Below, piece by piece: positions 49,401 through 59,600 of a DNA stretch of 64,000 nucleotides; within the stretch, counting starts at the first letter, position 1, and each line of letters opens with the position of its first letter. Position numbers and translations under genes: made by a program. Under the pieces are notes generated by a model. The model searched no databases. It was not told the origin of the DNA and was given only the letters and a program-made list of their open reading frames with translations. Origin of the DNA: Spisula solida (taxonomy: Eukaryota; Mollusca; Bivalvia; Venerida; Mactridae); NCBI GenBank assembly GCA_947247005.1, contig OX365946.1, positions 4,720,453 through 4,784,452 on the forward strand. The letters run 5' to 3'.

Positions 49401-50254
49401 AGCGACATCGTGAAGATGATGAGGATAGACATCATGTAAGTATAAAACATGTATTACCATGGTGACTGTCAACTGATTTCTAAACAAATATTCTTATATA
49501 CCAAAAAACTTGCACTTCCTGTTTATCAAGATGTTTCCGATATTTATGGTATAATTGGTAGGACTAATCTAGTATATTGAGAACTAGCATATTTATTAAC
49601 AATAGTGAATGAACTATGTATTTTACTAGAAAAAGTACTTTCAATATCAACACTCTTCATGTAAAACACGGAATACTAGCAGAGCTACAGATAAAGTTTT
49701 AGTCAATTGGGTATTTTACCCCGAGTTTCAATTTTGATTGGGTTTTGACAAATTTTAATTGGGTATTTAATAAAACTCAAAGGGTAAATAAGCTTTTATG
49801 TACTATTTTTCACTATAACATCCTTTTCTATTTGGGTATTTCAAATGGCTTTTGCTTTTTCTTACTCCCTCCTCTCAAAATCTATTGGGTTTTTAAGAAA
49901 ATTAATTGGGTAATTACCCCAATACGCAGCTTATCTGTAGCTCTGTACTAGTTATTAAAGGCTTCCCTTCATAATATTCCTGTTAAACAATGTGAATGAC
50001 CTACATTTGTATATCGCCAGAGTAATATTTTTTAGTATGAAGACCATAATGTATATTTTGATACTTATTTAATAATGTAGCTTCCAGACTGACGAAGGAT
50101 ACCGAAACGTGTCTGTGCTATAAATTCTCCTGAGGTGTAACTGATTTTGTAATTTCATATTTATTTGCAGCATAAACGTCATAAGAAGGAAAAGTCGGGA
50201 CTATCATTGGACAGTCTAAATGTAGAAGAAGCTCTTTCACAGATTTACAAATAA
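28431..50254 (+). CDS. NPAT: NPAT, histone-locus transcription coactivator (twelve exons)
   Basis: NPAT is a cyclin E/CDK2 substrate that drives replication-dependent histone genes in histone locus bodies. Exons: 28431-28473, 32849-33019, 36862-37800, 38572-38716, 39531-39615, 41285-41357, 41860-41990, 42336-42423, 43079-43174, 44688-45689, 46212-49435, 50171-50254. All phases agree, giving about 2026 codons (human 1427). Residues 5-40 are the LisH start: MPSDVARLVLGYLKE matches human LPSDVARLVLGYLQQ. Later blocks also match: FEKILGDHRLHQKLAE (about 462-478; human REKILSNKSLQEKLAE), SLEEILE, and DPAYESLFKLF (human DPAFQALFDLF). The 3.2 kb exon 11 is Ser/Lys/Glu-rich, with SP/TP sites and His/Lys runs. 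The C-terminus SLDSLNVEEALSQIYK resembles the human DVDKFLLSLHYDE end. A missed small phase-1 exon between exons 2 and 3 is possible. Confidence 0.94.
28983..29240 (-). repeat. 3' LTR (258 bp)
   Basis: Matches the other LTR from both ends but holds about 160 bp more, between two AAAGGATG repeats (near 29032 and 29193). On the element's strand it begins TAACTAATAATTAATCC and ends ATTATTTA, not TG...CA. The exact end is uncertain by 2 bp. Confidence 0.8.
29429..31445 (-). CDS. pol fragment: RNase H C-terminus and integrase
   Basis: An open frame of about 670 codons. The first about 70 residues are the end of RNase H (LLVATDHKPLL, LGYRFTVVHVPGKKN). An integrase zinc-binding region follows (HAAHQGV ... 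CLHC). The catalytic core has the three expected acidic residues: ICADYF, TSDGGPQFT and NCRAELAVKTVKR, with 35 residues between the second Asp and the Glu. A GPF/Y-like WERTGTIVEVRQYHQYVVRV and a Pro-rich tail of about 150 residues complete it. It has no start codon of its own at the junction; it lies downstream of gag in another frame. It could act only as a partial product. Confidence 0.88.
31374..32357 (-). CDS. gag polyprotein, 3' end replaced at a deletion junction
   Basis: 327 codons from an ATG only 29 nt after the 5' LTR. A helical capsid-like region (WSSFTRQWQMYRVGM to about residue 230) precedes Cys motifs including a classic CX2CX4HX4C knuckle, CNKCEVKGHFTSSC (about residue 287-300). 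After about residue 303 the frame enters RNase H sequence in the wrong frame and stops at 31374. This places the deletion junction near 31445-31450. It overlaps the pol frame by about 70 nt. Confidence 0.85.
   Translation of the reverse strand: MPTLECPVDGCDWKSQDLAAEFAAALTATLQIHDRTAHPAQVLKAPPKLKLDSPVIGTGCDPDQWSSFTRQWQMYRVGMSITDAMVPTALFYCCDADLRTNLMRDIQGDVANMREDDLLSAIKRLAVKEESTLVHRMKLNRMTQSPGTGIRTFLAGLRGQAALCQYKSTCKEQDCNHVFDYSDEIIKDNLIRGIADPEILSDLLGDPKTDRTLNETVSFIAQKEQGKVTRSAVEDSLGAVGVARPPQKPPTPAGAKCWACGGSAHALRNDRKARARACEAWTVTCNKCEVKGHFTSSCTKCVSCGICPPPDTVLCAWLHRPPCSHRS
32387..32478 (-). repeat. 5' LTR (92 bp, internally deleted)
   Basis: Identical in layout to the 3' LTR except for a missing block of about 160 bp (junction AAAGGATGACTGC) and a 4 bp TAAA difference. 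The 29 nt leader to gag contains no TGG-starting primer binding site. Confidence 0.8.
33118..36467. mobile_element. DNA transposon with CAGTGCTCCAGCTAGG ends
   Basis: In NPAT intron 2. The left end CAGTGCTCCAGCTAGG (33118-33133) is repeated inverted at 36452-36467. CAATT directly abuts both sides (33113-33117 and 36468-36472) as a 5 bp target duplication. It holds a second element at 33453-35503, so its own length is about 1.3 kb. No transposase frame is recognised. Confidence 0.75.
33453..35503. mobile_element. nested transposon with GGCC(A)n TTGTGTGTTT ends
   Basis: GGCC plus an A run, then TTGTGTGTTTCGGGTAAC on the left (from 33453), matches inverted at about 35470-35503 with one base change. 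CTA flanks both sides. It contains GACTGACAG-like strings near 34160-34220 but no clear transposase. It is inside the 33118-36467 element. Confidence 0.7.
39196..39427. mobile_element. MITE with TACTGTAAAC ends
   Basis: The left end TACTGTAAACCAACAAACT and its inverted partner near 39408-39427 (AAGTTTGTTTACAGTA) bound about 230 bp in NPAT intron 4. It has no coding. Confidence 0.6.
39735..40829 (-). mobile_element. pearl-like element, family 1, copy C
   Basis: Reverse orientation in NPAT intron 5. The right end (TTAGCTCACCTGTCAC on the plus strand) is at 39735, a (CCGT)n microsatellite is at about 39784-39815, six to seven units of about 143 bp follow, and the CAAGAAGGCCCAAAGGGCC end is at 40829. 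The hairpin is intact. Confidence 0.82.
43487..44289 (+). mobile_element. pearl-like element, family 3
   Basis: In NPAT intron 9. The left end ATACCCCACAAACAATG can fold with AAGGGGTAT. About three units carry GCTCTGTAACTTTG and AAGGTCAAGGTCACACTTA. The right end ATCACTCCAGTGATAGCTC is partly inverted to ACTGGAGTCACC at the left. A MITE (43609-43873) interrupts it. There is no ACGG microsatellite, so the assignment is weaker than for family 1. Confidence 0.55.
43609..43873. mobile_element. MITE with CTGGGCTGGTATTCACAAAG ends
   Basis: The left end CTGGGCTGGTATTCACAAAG is matched inverted by CTTTGTGAATACCAGCCCAG ending at 43873; the repeat extends about 30 bp inwards. It is 265 bp long, with no coding. 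Confidence 0.75.
49680..49945. mobile_element. MITE with CAGAGCTACAGATAA ends
   Basis: Exact 15 bp inverted ends at 49680-49694 and 49931-49945, flanked by TACTAG on both sides. It is about 266 bp and holds several ATTGGGTA strings. It lies in NPAT intron 11, about 240 bp after the large exon. Confidence 0.75.
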
Positions 50255-50939
50255 TGGAGATGTTAGTTTGCTGATGGTTGTCATGGCATCTGTTCTAAAA
50301 AACTTCAATTGGCTCTTTAATACTAATATCATTATATGACTGTTATGATTAAAACAAGTTTTGTTTATAATTATGTGTATGCAGCAATTTCATTATGGTG
50401 AGTGGTAGGCAATTTTCTATGTACCACCAAATTATTTTTAGTTGACCTGAATGGTCCATATTTCAAAGTTGTATATGGTCAAGGTCCATCGCCCCATTAG
50501 GTAAAGAGTAGAGCAAAAAATATATTTTAAAAGTTAGAACTTAAAAAATCTAGATGTGTAACATGATAAGGTCTAGAGTTTATATATTTGGTATGGCGGA
50601 ATACCAAGATTTTCAAATTATGTCCCTGGTGTCAAAGCCACAATCATTAGGACTCTGGTACTATGAAGAACTATGTATCAATTCATTTAGGGCTGTCTTA
50701 TTTATTTATTATGCATATATTATTTCAATCAGCGTCAGATTGACTTCATTAGTGTGACTCATAAAATTTTAAGTTTAGGAGAAAGTGTGAGTTTTATCTC
50801 TATAAATAATGGAAGAAGGGGCCCAGATAGTGCCAATATTTTAATATTTGTTCTGGAATGGAAGATTTGCTTACTTTCTCTATTGTAAAATTGTACACCA
50901 TGATATAATCTGGTGTATTATACTATGTATAACTCGATT

Positions 50940-51165
50940 AATCAAGTCAGTCATTTGTTTACATAACATTGTGTACATAAACATTGCAATTTCTCTTAGA
51001 ATTGTTTATATATGCATTAGTGTGTAGCTTAGTGAATAAGGCTTTAGTTTTCACTGCCTTTTCTCCAATTAAAATATTTAAACACTAAAAATACAATGTT
51101 ATGATATTGCAATGTTTGTATACATGTGACTGACCTGAATAATCGACTATATAATTATGATGTTG
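50940..51165 (+). repeat. dispersed repeat, copy 2
   Basis: Matches 7075-7335 (see there). It lies within the probable NPAT 3' UTR. Confidence 0.65.
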
Positions 51166-51224
51166 TTTGTATTTTTGTACCTTAATGTAAACATGTGTTT
51201 AATATAACCATAAAGTCTTTTTTT

Positions 51225-51230
51225 AATAAA
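51225..51230 (+). terminator. likely NPAT polyadenylation signal
   Basis: AATAAA about 970 bp after the NPAT stop codon, within TTTTTTTAATAAACTTC. Cleavage position not determined. Confidence 0.4.
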
Positions 51231-54200
51231 CTTCAAACTACAGACCGTCATTATGAAATGACTAAATTTCAGTCTTAAGTAAATAACAATTATTTGACAT
51301 GAGATATCAAAATAATGTAGATTATATGGAGTATAAGGGTAATCCCCCTTTTAAAGACACACGCAAACTTTTCTTGGAAAAGTTAAAAAAATCCATACAT
51401 GTCTGTATGTTTCAAAACAAGCCAACTGAGGTATGTAAATGTGTATAATGTTTGTTGAGTGCCTGTTTTAGATTTGTACACACATTGTTTTAATCTGGCA
51501 ACTTATATTTTACAAAAGTGTACAAATGTTGGTCTTTATAAAACTGTTAAACTAAAATAGTTTGTATATTGATTTATTTTACTGAATGAATTGTGCTATG
51601 ATTTACTGACACACCTACTAGATAAATAATATTATGCAAATTTAAGCACTTAACTATGTTTTCTCCCAGGGGGAAGTCGAGCTGCCCAGGGCTATTTGCA
51701 TTTGGGAGGGGGGGGGGCTTTGGGGGGTAATCACCATCCTCGAGTTAAAATTATTTCTACCTACCCAAATCTATTTAGGCATTCTCGTCCAGCAGCATAT
51801 TCTTCACCCAGTATTATATCTTCTGTCTTTACTTTACAAACTACTGATATATGAGTATGCACAAAGATAGATGCTTTGTGTATCAAATGCACTGTATGTA
51901 GTTTTGCCTTTGGTTACAGGTAAACAATTGGTAGAGAATGCTCTACTAACGTGTGTGTCTAAGGTTGCAAAGCAAATCAGTTGTATTAGGCAAACATGTG
52001 CAATAGTTATAATGTGTTTCACAACCCAAATTAAATCTTTTCATTGGCAGTGATGTCAATATTCCGGAATTCCGGATTTTTCTAGCATGAAAGAGCTATG
52101 ATTTCTGACCAAAATAAGTTATTTGATGAAAATATCTCAAGAAATGGCAAAGTTATAGTAAATTTAGTCTGCTATGAAAGATTTTCTTTAATACAAACTG
52201 AGTTAATTGTGGAAACAATGTCATTGAAGGCCTCTTGTTTGGCAAAAATGGTTGGCCACATACGATTTTCCTGATTTTCAATTTGGCCCTGTTGACACCT
52301 CTGCATTGGTCAACTGAATACTCAATTAATGTCTAACACTAGATCAATTATTTTGCATCTAAATACTGGATAAAATCTGGCCGAAGCGTATTTCCTGGGA
52401 CCTGGAATCATAAGCATGTCAAACTTCTGTCAATCAGTAATCTTATATCTAAAATCTTGTTAATGCCCACTGCTCACTCTCCTCCCTGGGACAAAGTATG
52501 GACAGATGCATTAGGGAAAACTGAAAGTATGATGCCCCTTAAGTGAATACAAGTACAACACTTATTTTTACACCATTTACTTTGTTTAATATTTTGTACA
52601 TGTATACAGTATTTAGTTTTTATTTTGTAAAAACAAAGTTATTGTTTCATTATTCTTTTTCTTGAGATGTTATTTTTTGGTTTTACATAACATTTATACA
52701 TTATAGTATAAAAAGTAAAATGAAAAAACTACATTGCATATATGTATCACTTAAGGGAGTATCATACTAATATAACTAGGCATAATAAAATATACAATGG
52801 CTTTTAAGTACATGCACTGAAATCATAAGTGTAAAATGATGTTTTGTTTAATCGAAATGAGATTATAAAATGAGATCAGTGCCAGAACTTGATCCTGAGA
52901 TCAACCTCGGCCCAGTTAGTGTCAATTATCAATTAGATTTTTTAATGCCTAAGTTTTGAGCTAAAAGTTAAAAAGTTAAGAGTTAAAACTCATAATCTGA
53001 TTTTGGCAAAATCTCAAATTTAGCCGAAATTTCATCTGAAGATAGTGACATGTATTATGTCTGTTAGTTAGCACAAGTATTGCTTTTACATTTAGGTAGA
53101 ACTTTCCTGAAGTCCTTTTGATCCTATGCATTATTGGAGACCGTAAAATTCTCCAAATACAAAAATCATGTTCCAATATTATTATGTTCTTTACAAATTC
53201 CAAGAATCAAACCCCGCAGAAAAATTAATCTCCCAACATGTGTGACCTCAGTATTCATTTTTTTGAAGTTATTTTTGTTTAATGCCTGTTAATATGCACA
53301 TGTATTTAGTGGGAGTTTTGTTTTAATTGTTGATATACTATTATTATTTGAACAGATTAAACAAAAATAGAATGATACTGGATGTATGTGTTTGTTACTT
53401 CTTTCTTGTACTCAGCTGTTTGTATACTATAGCCGGAGCATTTGAGACTTGATCCTGACCTGTATGCATGAATATATTACAAGCTTGGTCCTTGCCATGA
53501 ATACATTAATTTACCCGAGCAAATCGTGCAATATCTGTCCTTTAGATTTGTATTGATATTACACCTTGTGCTTCCTAGTGATACTTTCTGCTTATGAAAA
53601 CATACAACCAAGATTATAAATATCGACAATATATCTGCTGTTAAATTATGCTTATAGAAGGTCGAGAGTCATGTCAAATTCTCCGGACTAGTACTCTTGC
53701 AGATGAAGTTAGAAAGATTGTTTCTTGAATCATCTAACAGTTATAGCTCAAAAAAACAACCCGGTCTTCCCATCTTGTATCAGCAGTTTCTCAGCTCAAT
53801 TCCTGCTTGCTTCAGCATTCGTTTTCTTAAGCAGATAGGATTACAAACCAGCACAAGGTGTACTATAAACACTAATCTGAATGACCCGTATTCATATGTT
53901 CTGTGCAAGAAGCTTATTATTTATGTATAAAGGCCAAGGACCAGGTTTATTTATTTGAAATGCAAGTAAACTGAGCAGGTTAACTGTCGACTTATGAGAG
54001 ATTTTTGACTTCATGGATTGCTGAGTTTGTTCTCCAGGTTTCCCTCTGTTTATAAATAATTTTGGTGTAGAGTAGGCGATTCACCTTACTAATTTTCCTG
54101 GACTGTATCCTAACCAGTATGTGGAAGGATAAGTTCCACAAGGAACCAGCAACTCCCCATAGGAGAAAAATCAACACTTTCATGAAAGGGTGTGACCTGT

Positions 54201-54364
54201 CATAATGAAATCGACAGATTGCTGGGTTAAAAATCTACCACACTGGACCTCAGCCACGACTGCAATGTTTATGATCATCAGAAATTTGAATGAAGATATT
54301 GATGGCATTTGTCCAACTTGAACTCAGATACGTTGATAGGTATTTAGAAGTCCCACACTTTTTA
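51231..54364. other. intergenic, no gene recognised
   Basis: AT-rich. A G run sits at 51708-51718. No exon with family similarity and no clear inverted-repeat element was found. Confidence 0.4.
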
Positions 54365-55055
54365 GCCATATGGAGACTCATCTGTCAACCAGTGCTGAAA
54401 CTACAGTTAACCAGTGCAGAGACTACAGTCAACCAGTGCAGAGACTACAGTTAACCAGTGCTGAAACTACAGTCAACCAGTGCAGAGACTACAGTCAACC
54501 AGTGCAGAGACTACAGTCAACCAGTGCAGAGACTACAGTCAACCAGTGCAGAGACTACAGTCAACCAGTGCAGAGACTACAGTCAACCAGTGCAGAGACT
54601 ACAGTTAACCAGTGCTGAAACTACAGTCAACCAGTACTGAAACTACAGTTAACCAGTGCAGAGACTACAGTCAACCAGTACTGAAACTACAGTCAACCAG
54701 TGCAGAGACTACAGTCAACCAGTGCTGAAACTACAGTCAACCAGTGCAGAGACTACAGTCAACCATTGCAGAGACTACAGTCAACCAGTGCAGAAACTAC
54801 AGTCAACCAGTGCAGAAGCTACAGTCAACCAGTGCTGAAACTACAGTCAACCAGTGCTGAAACTACAGTCAACCAGTGCTGAAACTACAGTCAACCAGTG
54901 CTGAAACTACAGTCAACCAGTGCTGAAACTACAGTCAACCAGTGCTGAAACTACAGTCAACCAGTGCTGAAACTACAGTCAACCAGTGCAGAAACTACAG
55001 TCAACCAGTGCTGAAACTACAGTCAACCAATGCAGAAACTACAGTCAATCTATTT
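54365..55055 (+). repeat. 22 bp minisatellite
   Basis: About 31 units of CAACCAGTGCAGAGACTACA plus GT, with two main variants: GCAGAGACT and GCTGAAACT. Because 22 is not a multiple of 3 and the unit has no stop in any plus frame, long repetitive reading frames appear in all three frames. These are artefacts. Confidence 0.95.
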
Positions 55056-56683
55056 TAAAGACAAGGAACACTTAAACAAATTGCAGTGACCAGGGCCCGG
55101 AATTACAACCATTACTTGCACTCCACACTCAAATATTGAAAATGTAATATAATTAGCCATTGTTTGTCCTCGATTTCAAATCTAGATAATTAAAATGTAT
55201 AATATTTGATACATTTTCTTTGCCATGATATATTTATGAGGTAAAATGAAATTATTGAATCCGAATGCCACACTCAACCTGATAAATTACAATTATAGCT
55301 TACAAATATACTTAATTACACCTATTAACATTGCACCTTGCTCTCAAAAACTGTCCATATGAACCTCAAAACAGTGAATTTCTCTATTGGAGTGACGAGT
55401 TCAAGTATTGGTTGTAATTCCAGCCCAGATCATTTTAAATATTTAACCTGTTAAAGAGACCACCTGCTGTTTCTTGGTGTGGTAGAGACCACGAGTCAGA
55501 AAGACCACTGTTGTTCCTTGCTGCTTAAACAGGTTTGACTGTACAATGGGATCTTAAGCTACACATGGACAGAACCTACAACAACCTGGTCCCGAGGCAC
55601 ACATAAACCATTGGTTCACTTGAGCTGGTTAGGTAGACTCTACAAATATATGTAGCTACAACAGTTGGCTGTTTGCGATTGACTGGAACAATTGTAAGTG
55701 CATGTTAATTTTTTCCCCCAGGCATATCATCAAATCACCTCTGATTTTTCAACTAGTTCATCTTTGCATGGGAAGAACTGAAAATGACCAAGTGCCCAGG
55801 TCGAGATTCTAACAAAGCAAGAACCTCTCAATCAAAAGTCGAGAGCATTTTCTACTTGACCACCCTGTCACCGGATGAAAGTTTCAGAACAAAAATTTAA
55901 GTTATCAAATATTTATTTCCATTAACAATTATTTACAATAAATACATTTTGTAGCAATAAATAAATATATCACAGTTTCAGAAATAGTAGGAATTCATGT
56001 AAAAATATGCACATAAATTGCAATTGCACTTTTTTCAAATGATTAAGATGAAAATTGGTCAAAATCGAAAAATCTAATTTTTAAAAAGTAAGTCTACTCC
56101 AAAAATAAATAAAATAGTTCTAGTGAATGCAGGCCCCTGCGTTGTGACATACGTTATCATTTACAATTTCTGATCAAGATTAAAAAATGGAGCCTTAAGA
56201 CAGTATTTCTGACTTGCAGATGTCATGGCAGACTGAGAATAAGTTCAAACGAAATGCTAGCATTTATAATTTATACTCGAATGTTCAAGAATAAGGTTTA
56301 ACAAATCTTAAAACACTGGAGGCTAGTTTTATTGAAGCGTCCTGCACACTATGTATATTGGTTACCTCTGATATAGATGAGCACATTCAATGATTAAACA
56401 AATAATATAGAGATAGACAGACATACAGATGGAGAGATGTACAGATATATAACTTATTGTCTCACTATCAACATGAAATAAATTGGCATAACATTATTAC
56501 ATGACATTGTAATAACAACAAAACAAAACAAACCCAAGAAAGCATTGATCAACACGGGGAAGCTGGATTTTCTGATTTGTTACAACTGTGCCTTGTTACA
56601 AGCTCTCTACCTTATTATGACTAGACTATCACCTTCACATGAAAACCCCATTTTTTCTGATCAAAAATATTGCAATATCTCCA
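55056..56683. other. intergenic and probable MFSD9 3' UTR
   Basis: Holds a worn MITE-like piece (55440-55545; GACCACCTGCTG, AACAGGTTTGACTGTAC) and a short GACAGATA-rich run near 56410. No coding recognised. Confidence 0.4.
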
Positions 56684-59600
56684 TTATTCATTCTTCTTTT
56701 GTTTCATCTGTGATCTTGATAATGCATCTTGTGGTCGAACTATAAGTATAACTACAGCCAGCAATGAGAACACAGACCCCATCAAGCCGGGTCCCGATAT
56801 CGACACTTCCTGCGCGAGCCCAGCAATCAATGGGGCCATCATTCTAGCTACAGACATACAACTCTGTGAAAATCCCATCAGAATGCCAACCTCTTCCTTG
56901 GTCCCTCTTTCAAGCGTCAGACTTGTTCCTGCTACCCTACTGACTGTAGTGACTAGACTAAGTGGAAGCAGCCAGAAGACAAACGTCATTAAAGAAGGCG
57001 CGAATGCAAGAAATAACAATGTGAACACTTGTAGTACTGATAGATGTAGTAGCAACTTTGCATTATTGTTGTAGAACTTTGCTATAGCTCCTGTCACAAA
57101 GCCGATAAATGCCGAGACTACGCCACTCACAGAGATAATATAACCATTTGTGATCGGTGTAGTTTGGTATTTCTCCACAAGCATTAACGAAAAGTTGCTC
57201 CTAAACACTATCACAGAAGCGCCAAGGAGGAATTTCACTAAATATAGATCCCACAAATTATGCCAGTTTACTTCCTTGGCTGCTTGCCAAAACGTTTTAG
57301 AACTGAAGTTGAGTTCGTCTGATTGCATCTGTTTCAATGAAATCACTGATGAATAATTCCTTCTCATCTGTGATTTATGTGATGATGTATCAGGCATTGC
57401 AAACCATATTAATACTGAAAAAAAGTAAAAAAATTGCAAAAAGCAGAACTATGTGATTCGTATTAAATGACATTCCAATATGCAAACATATTATAATTTA
57501 TTACTACGCTAATGGGGCTGTCACAAGTTGAGGTACAGCTGCGTGATCTGTGTACACTGATGTAGTATAAGCAAACAGGCTGGCGTACGTCATTTAATTT
57601 ACAGGCAAGTTTTACACTATAGTACATGCAGTATAAAAGTAACGAGGATGCGAAGTACATGTTCAAAGGAAACTTCCACTTGATGCCTTTAATTTATCGT
57701 CAGTGCATGCCAGCATTCAACATAACATTTTCATACCTCAGCTTAGATTGTCTCAATGTTACCGTGTGACAGGCTCATTAAATGTGTATATTTTGAGAGA
57801 AATGCTATTATTATATATCAGTAGATGTTGTCACAGACAGATGAAGTCACATTCATAAATTTAATGGAAATGTCCAACCCTAAATTGAGGAAGTTTCATC
57901 TTTTTAAACACATAATAATTAAATAAATTAATAAAAATGTTATTTAAAAATGAGAATCTAAAAACTTTGAAATTAGAGGCAAATTATCTTTAAACAACTC
58001 TTATTACTGTATAGCGGGTATATTTCACGGGGGTCTAATTTTCGCTATATTCGCGGTCAACATCGATAGCGCGAAATCTAAACCCAGCGAAATATTCACC
58101 TCGTAAATATACAAATTTTACAAAGGGAGACAATTCATGATTAAAAACCAACGTTGACCCAATGATTTTGCAAGAAGTATGTCGTGTAAGTATAATACGG
58201 CAGTAAGACTTCGACTTATAATAAATTACCAAATATCATTTGAAATTAGATCTTTGTAAAATGTGTGTAAACTCTATGCATGTGTATCAAATATCATACG
58301 TGCATCATGTTTTCTCAACGTTAAAAGGGGTTAATTATAAGCAGGTGCATCACAATTATTAGATTTAACGCTTTTGTTTGCAAAACGTGTAAATGTTTGC
58401 CGAAAAAGTATTTGTTTGTGTAATTTTTCTAATGATAGTCAACTCGGCCATCAAACAAATAGTTCAAAATAACCGTCGAAACGCAACGAGCGATTTATGA
58501 ACATAATAATTAATCTTACTGTGTAATTTGTAAATCCCGTAAATCGTTTATAAATCATCAAATTTGGAAGGACAGAACCACACGCCCTTATATGTTATAC
58601 CGTTGGACAGCATAAATAAATCATGGACAGGGGGTTTAAATAGTCTTATAAAGATTTCTTATTAGACTCTTTATACCTGGCAAGTGTTTCCCTGTGCGCC
58701 CAACAAGATCAAACGCTTTAAATAACTCAGACGCAGCATGTGTACACACTGTGTTGAGAAAATGACGTAATATATTCCGGCATATCGGAAGCGTTGATTT
58801 GATTTTGCGTGCTTAATTACATAGCGTATCGTCAGTTCTAAATTGTCGGACTTGTTTAATTAATTATCAATTATGGACTATGATAGCAATATGGGACTTG
58901 TGAAAACGTACGTATGTTCGTAATTCAATAACACTTAATGAACACTTGAATAGTCGTTACACCAGGTTTTCTTACGATATTGCATGTAAGTTTTAAGCTT
59001 TATAAATTGCCGTGTTCAGCAATCAATTTCCGTTTTTTTATTTTCCAAGGTGTAACTTACGTAAGATTGACCTCCCATTTCAAGGTTTTAAATTCGCGGT
59101 CGAGGTCGTTGGCGCGAAATCAAGACACCGTGAATTTAAAAGGATCCAGATAACGCGAATAATGGACCCCGTGAAATATCCCCGCTATACAGTATGTAAT
59201 TTGTATTGCGCATGATATTCAATAATTACATGTACATGTATATTATTTACAAAATGTAAACAAAAAATATGTTTGTATTTGCAAACTGTTTGATCTTGCT
59301 AGTGTCATTCATACATTTACTGCCAAAAATACCAACCACAATTAATAAAAAATATTCCTCCAGCTAACAAAGCGACGAGGTAAAACCCATCTTCCATCTC
59401 GGCAACATGACCGCCAACAACCGGACCCAGGATAAAGCCTATACTGGATGCTGCGTTGAAATGTCCCATCTTTGCTGTTTGATCAGATGATGACGTAATA
59501 TCAGCGAGATAGGACTTGCTTATATTTTGACTGTGTTTGAATATCCCTGCAATGAAAAGAAAACCTATACCATCCCTTGCCATGCTATTTATTATAATTT

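Noticed and set aside
36841..50254. A gene separate from the LisH exon
   Set aside because: Splice phases continue from exon 2, and the later EKIL and DPA-LF blocks occur in NPAT order, so one gene is the simpler reading.
54370..54882. Several overlapping repetitive reading frames (SAETTVNQCRDYSQP type)
   Set aside because: They are read-through of a 22 bp minisatellite in all frames, with no splice or family support.
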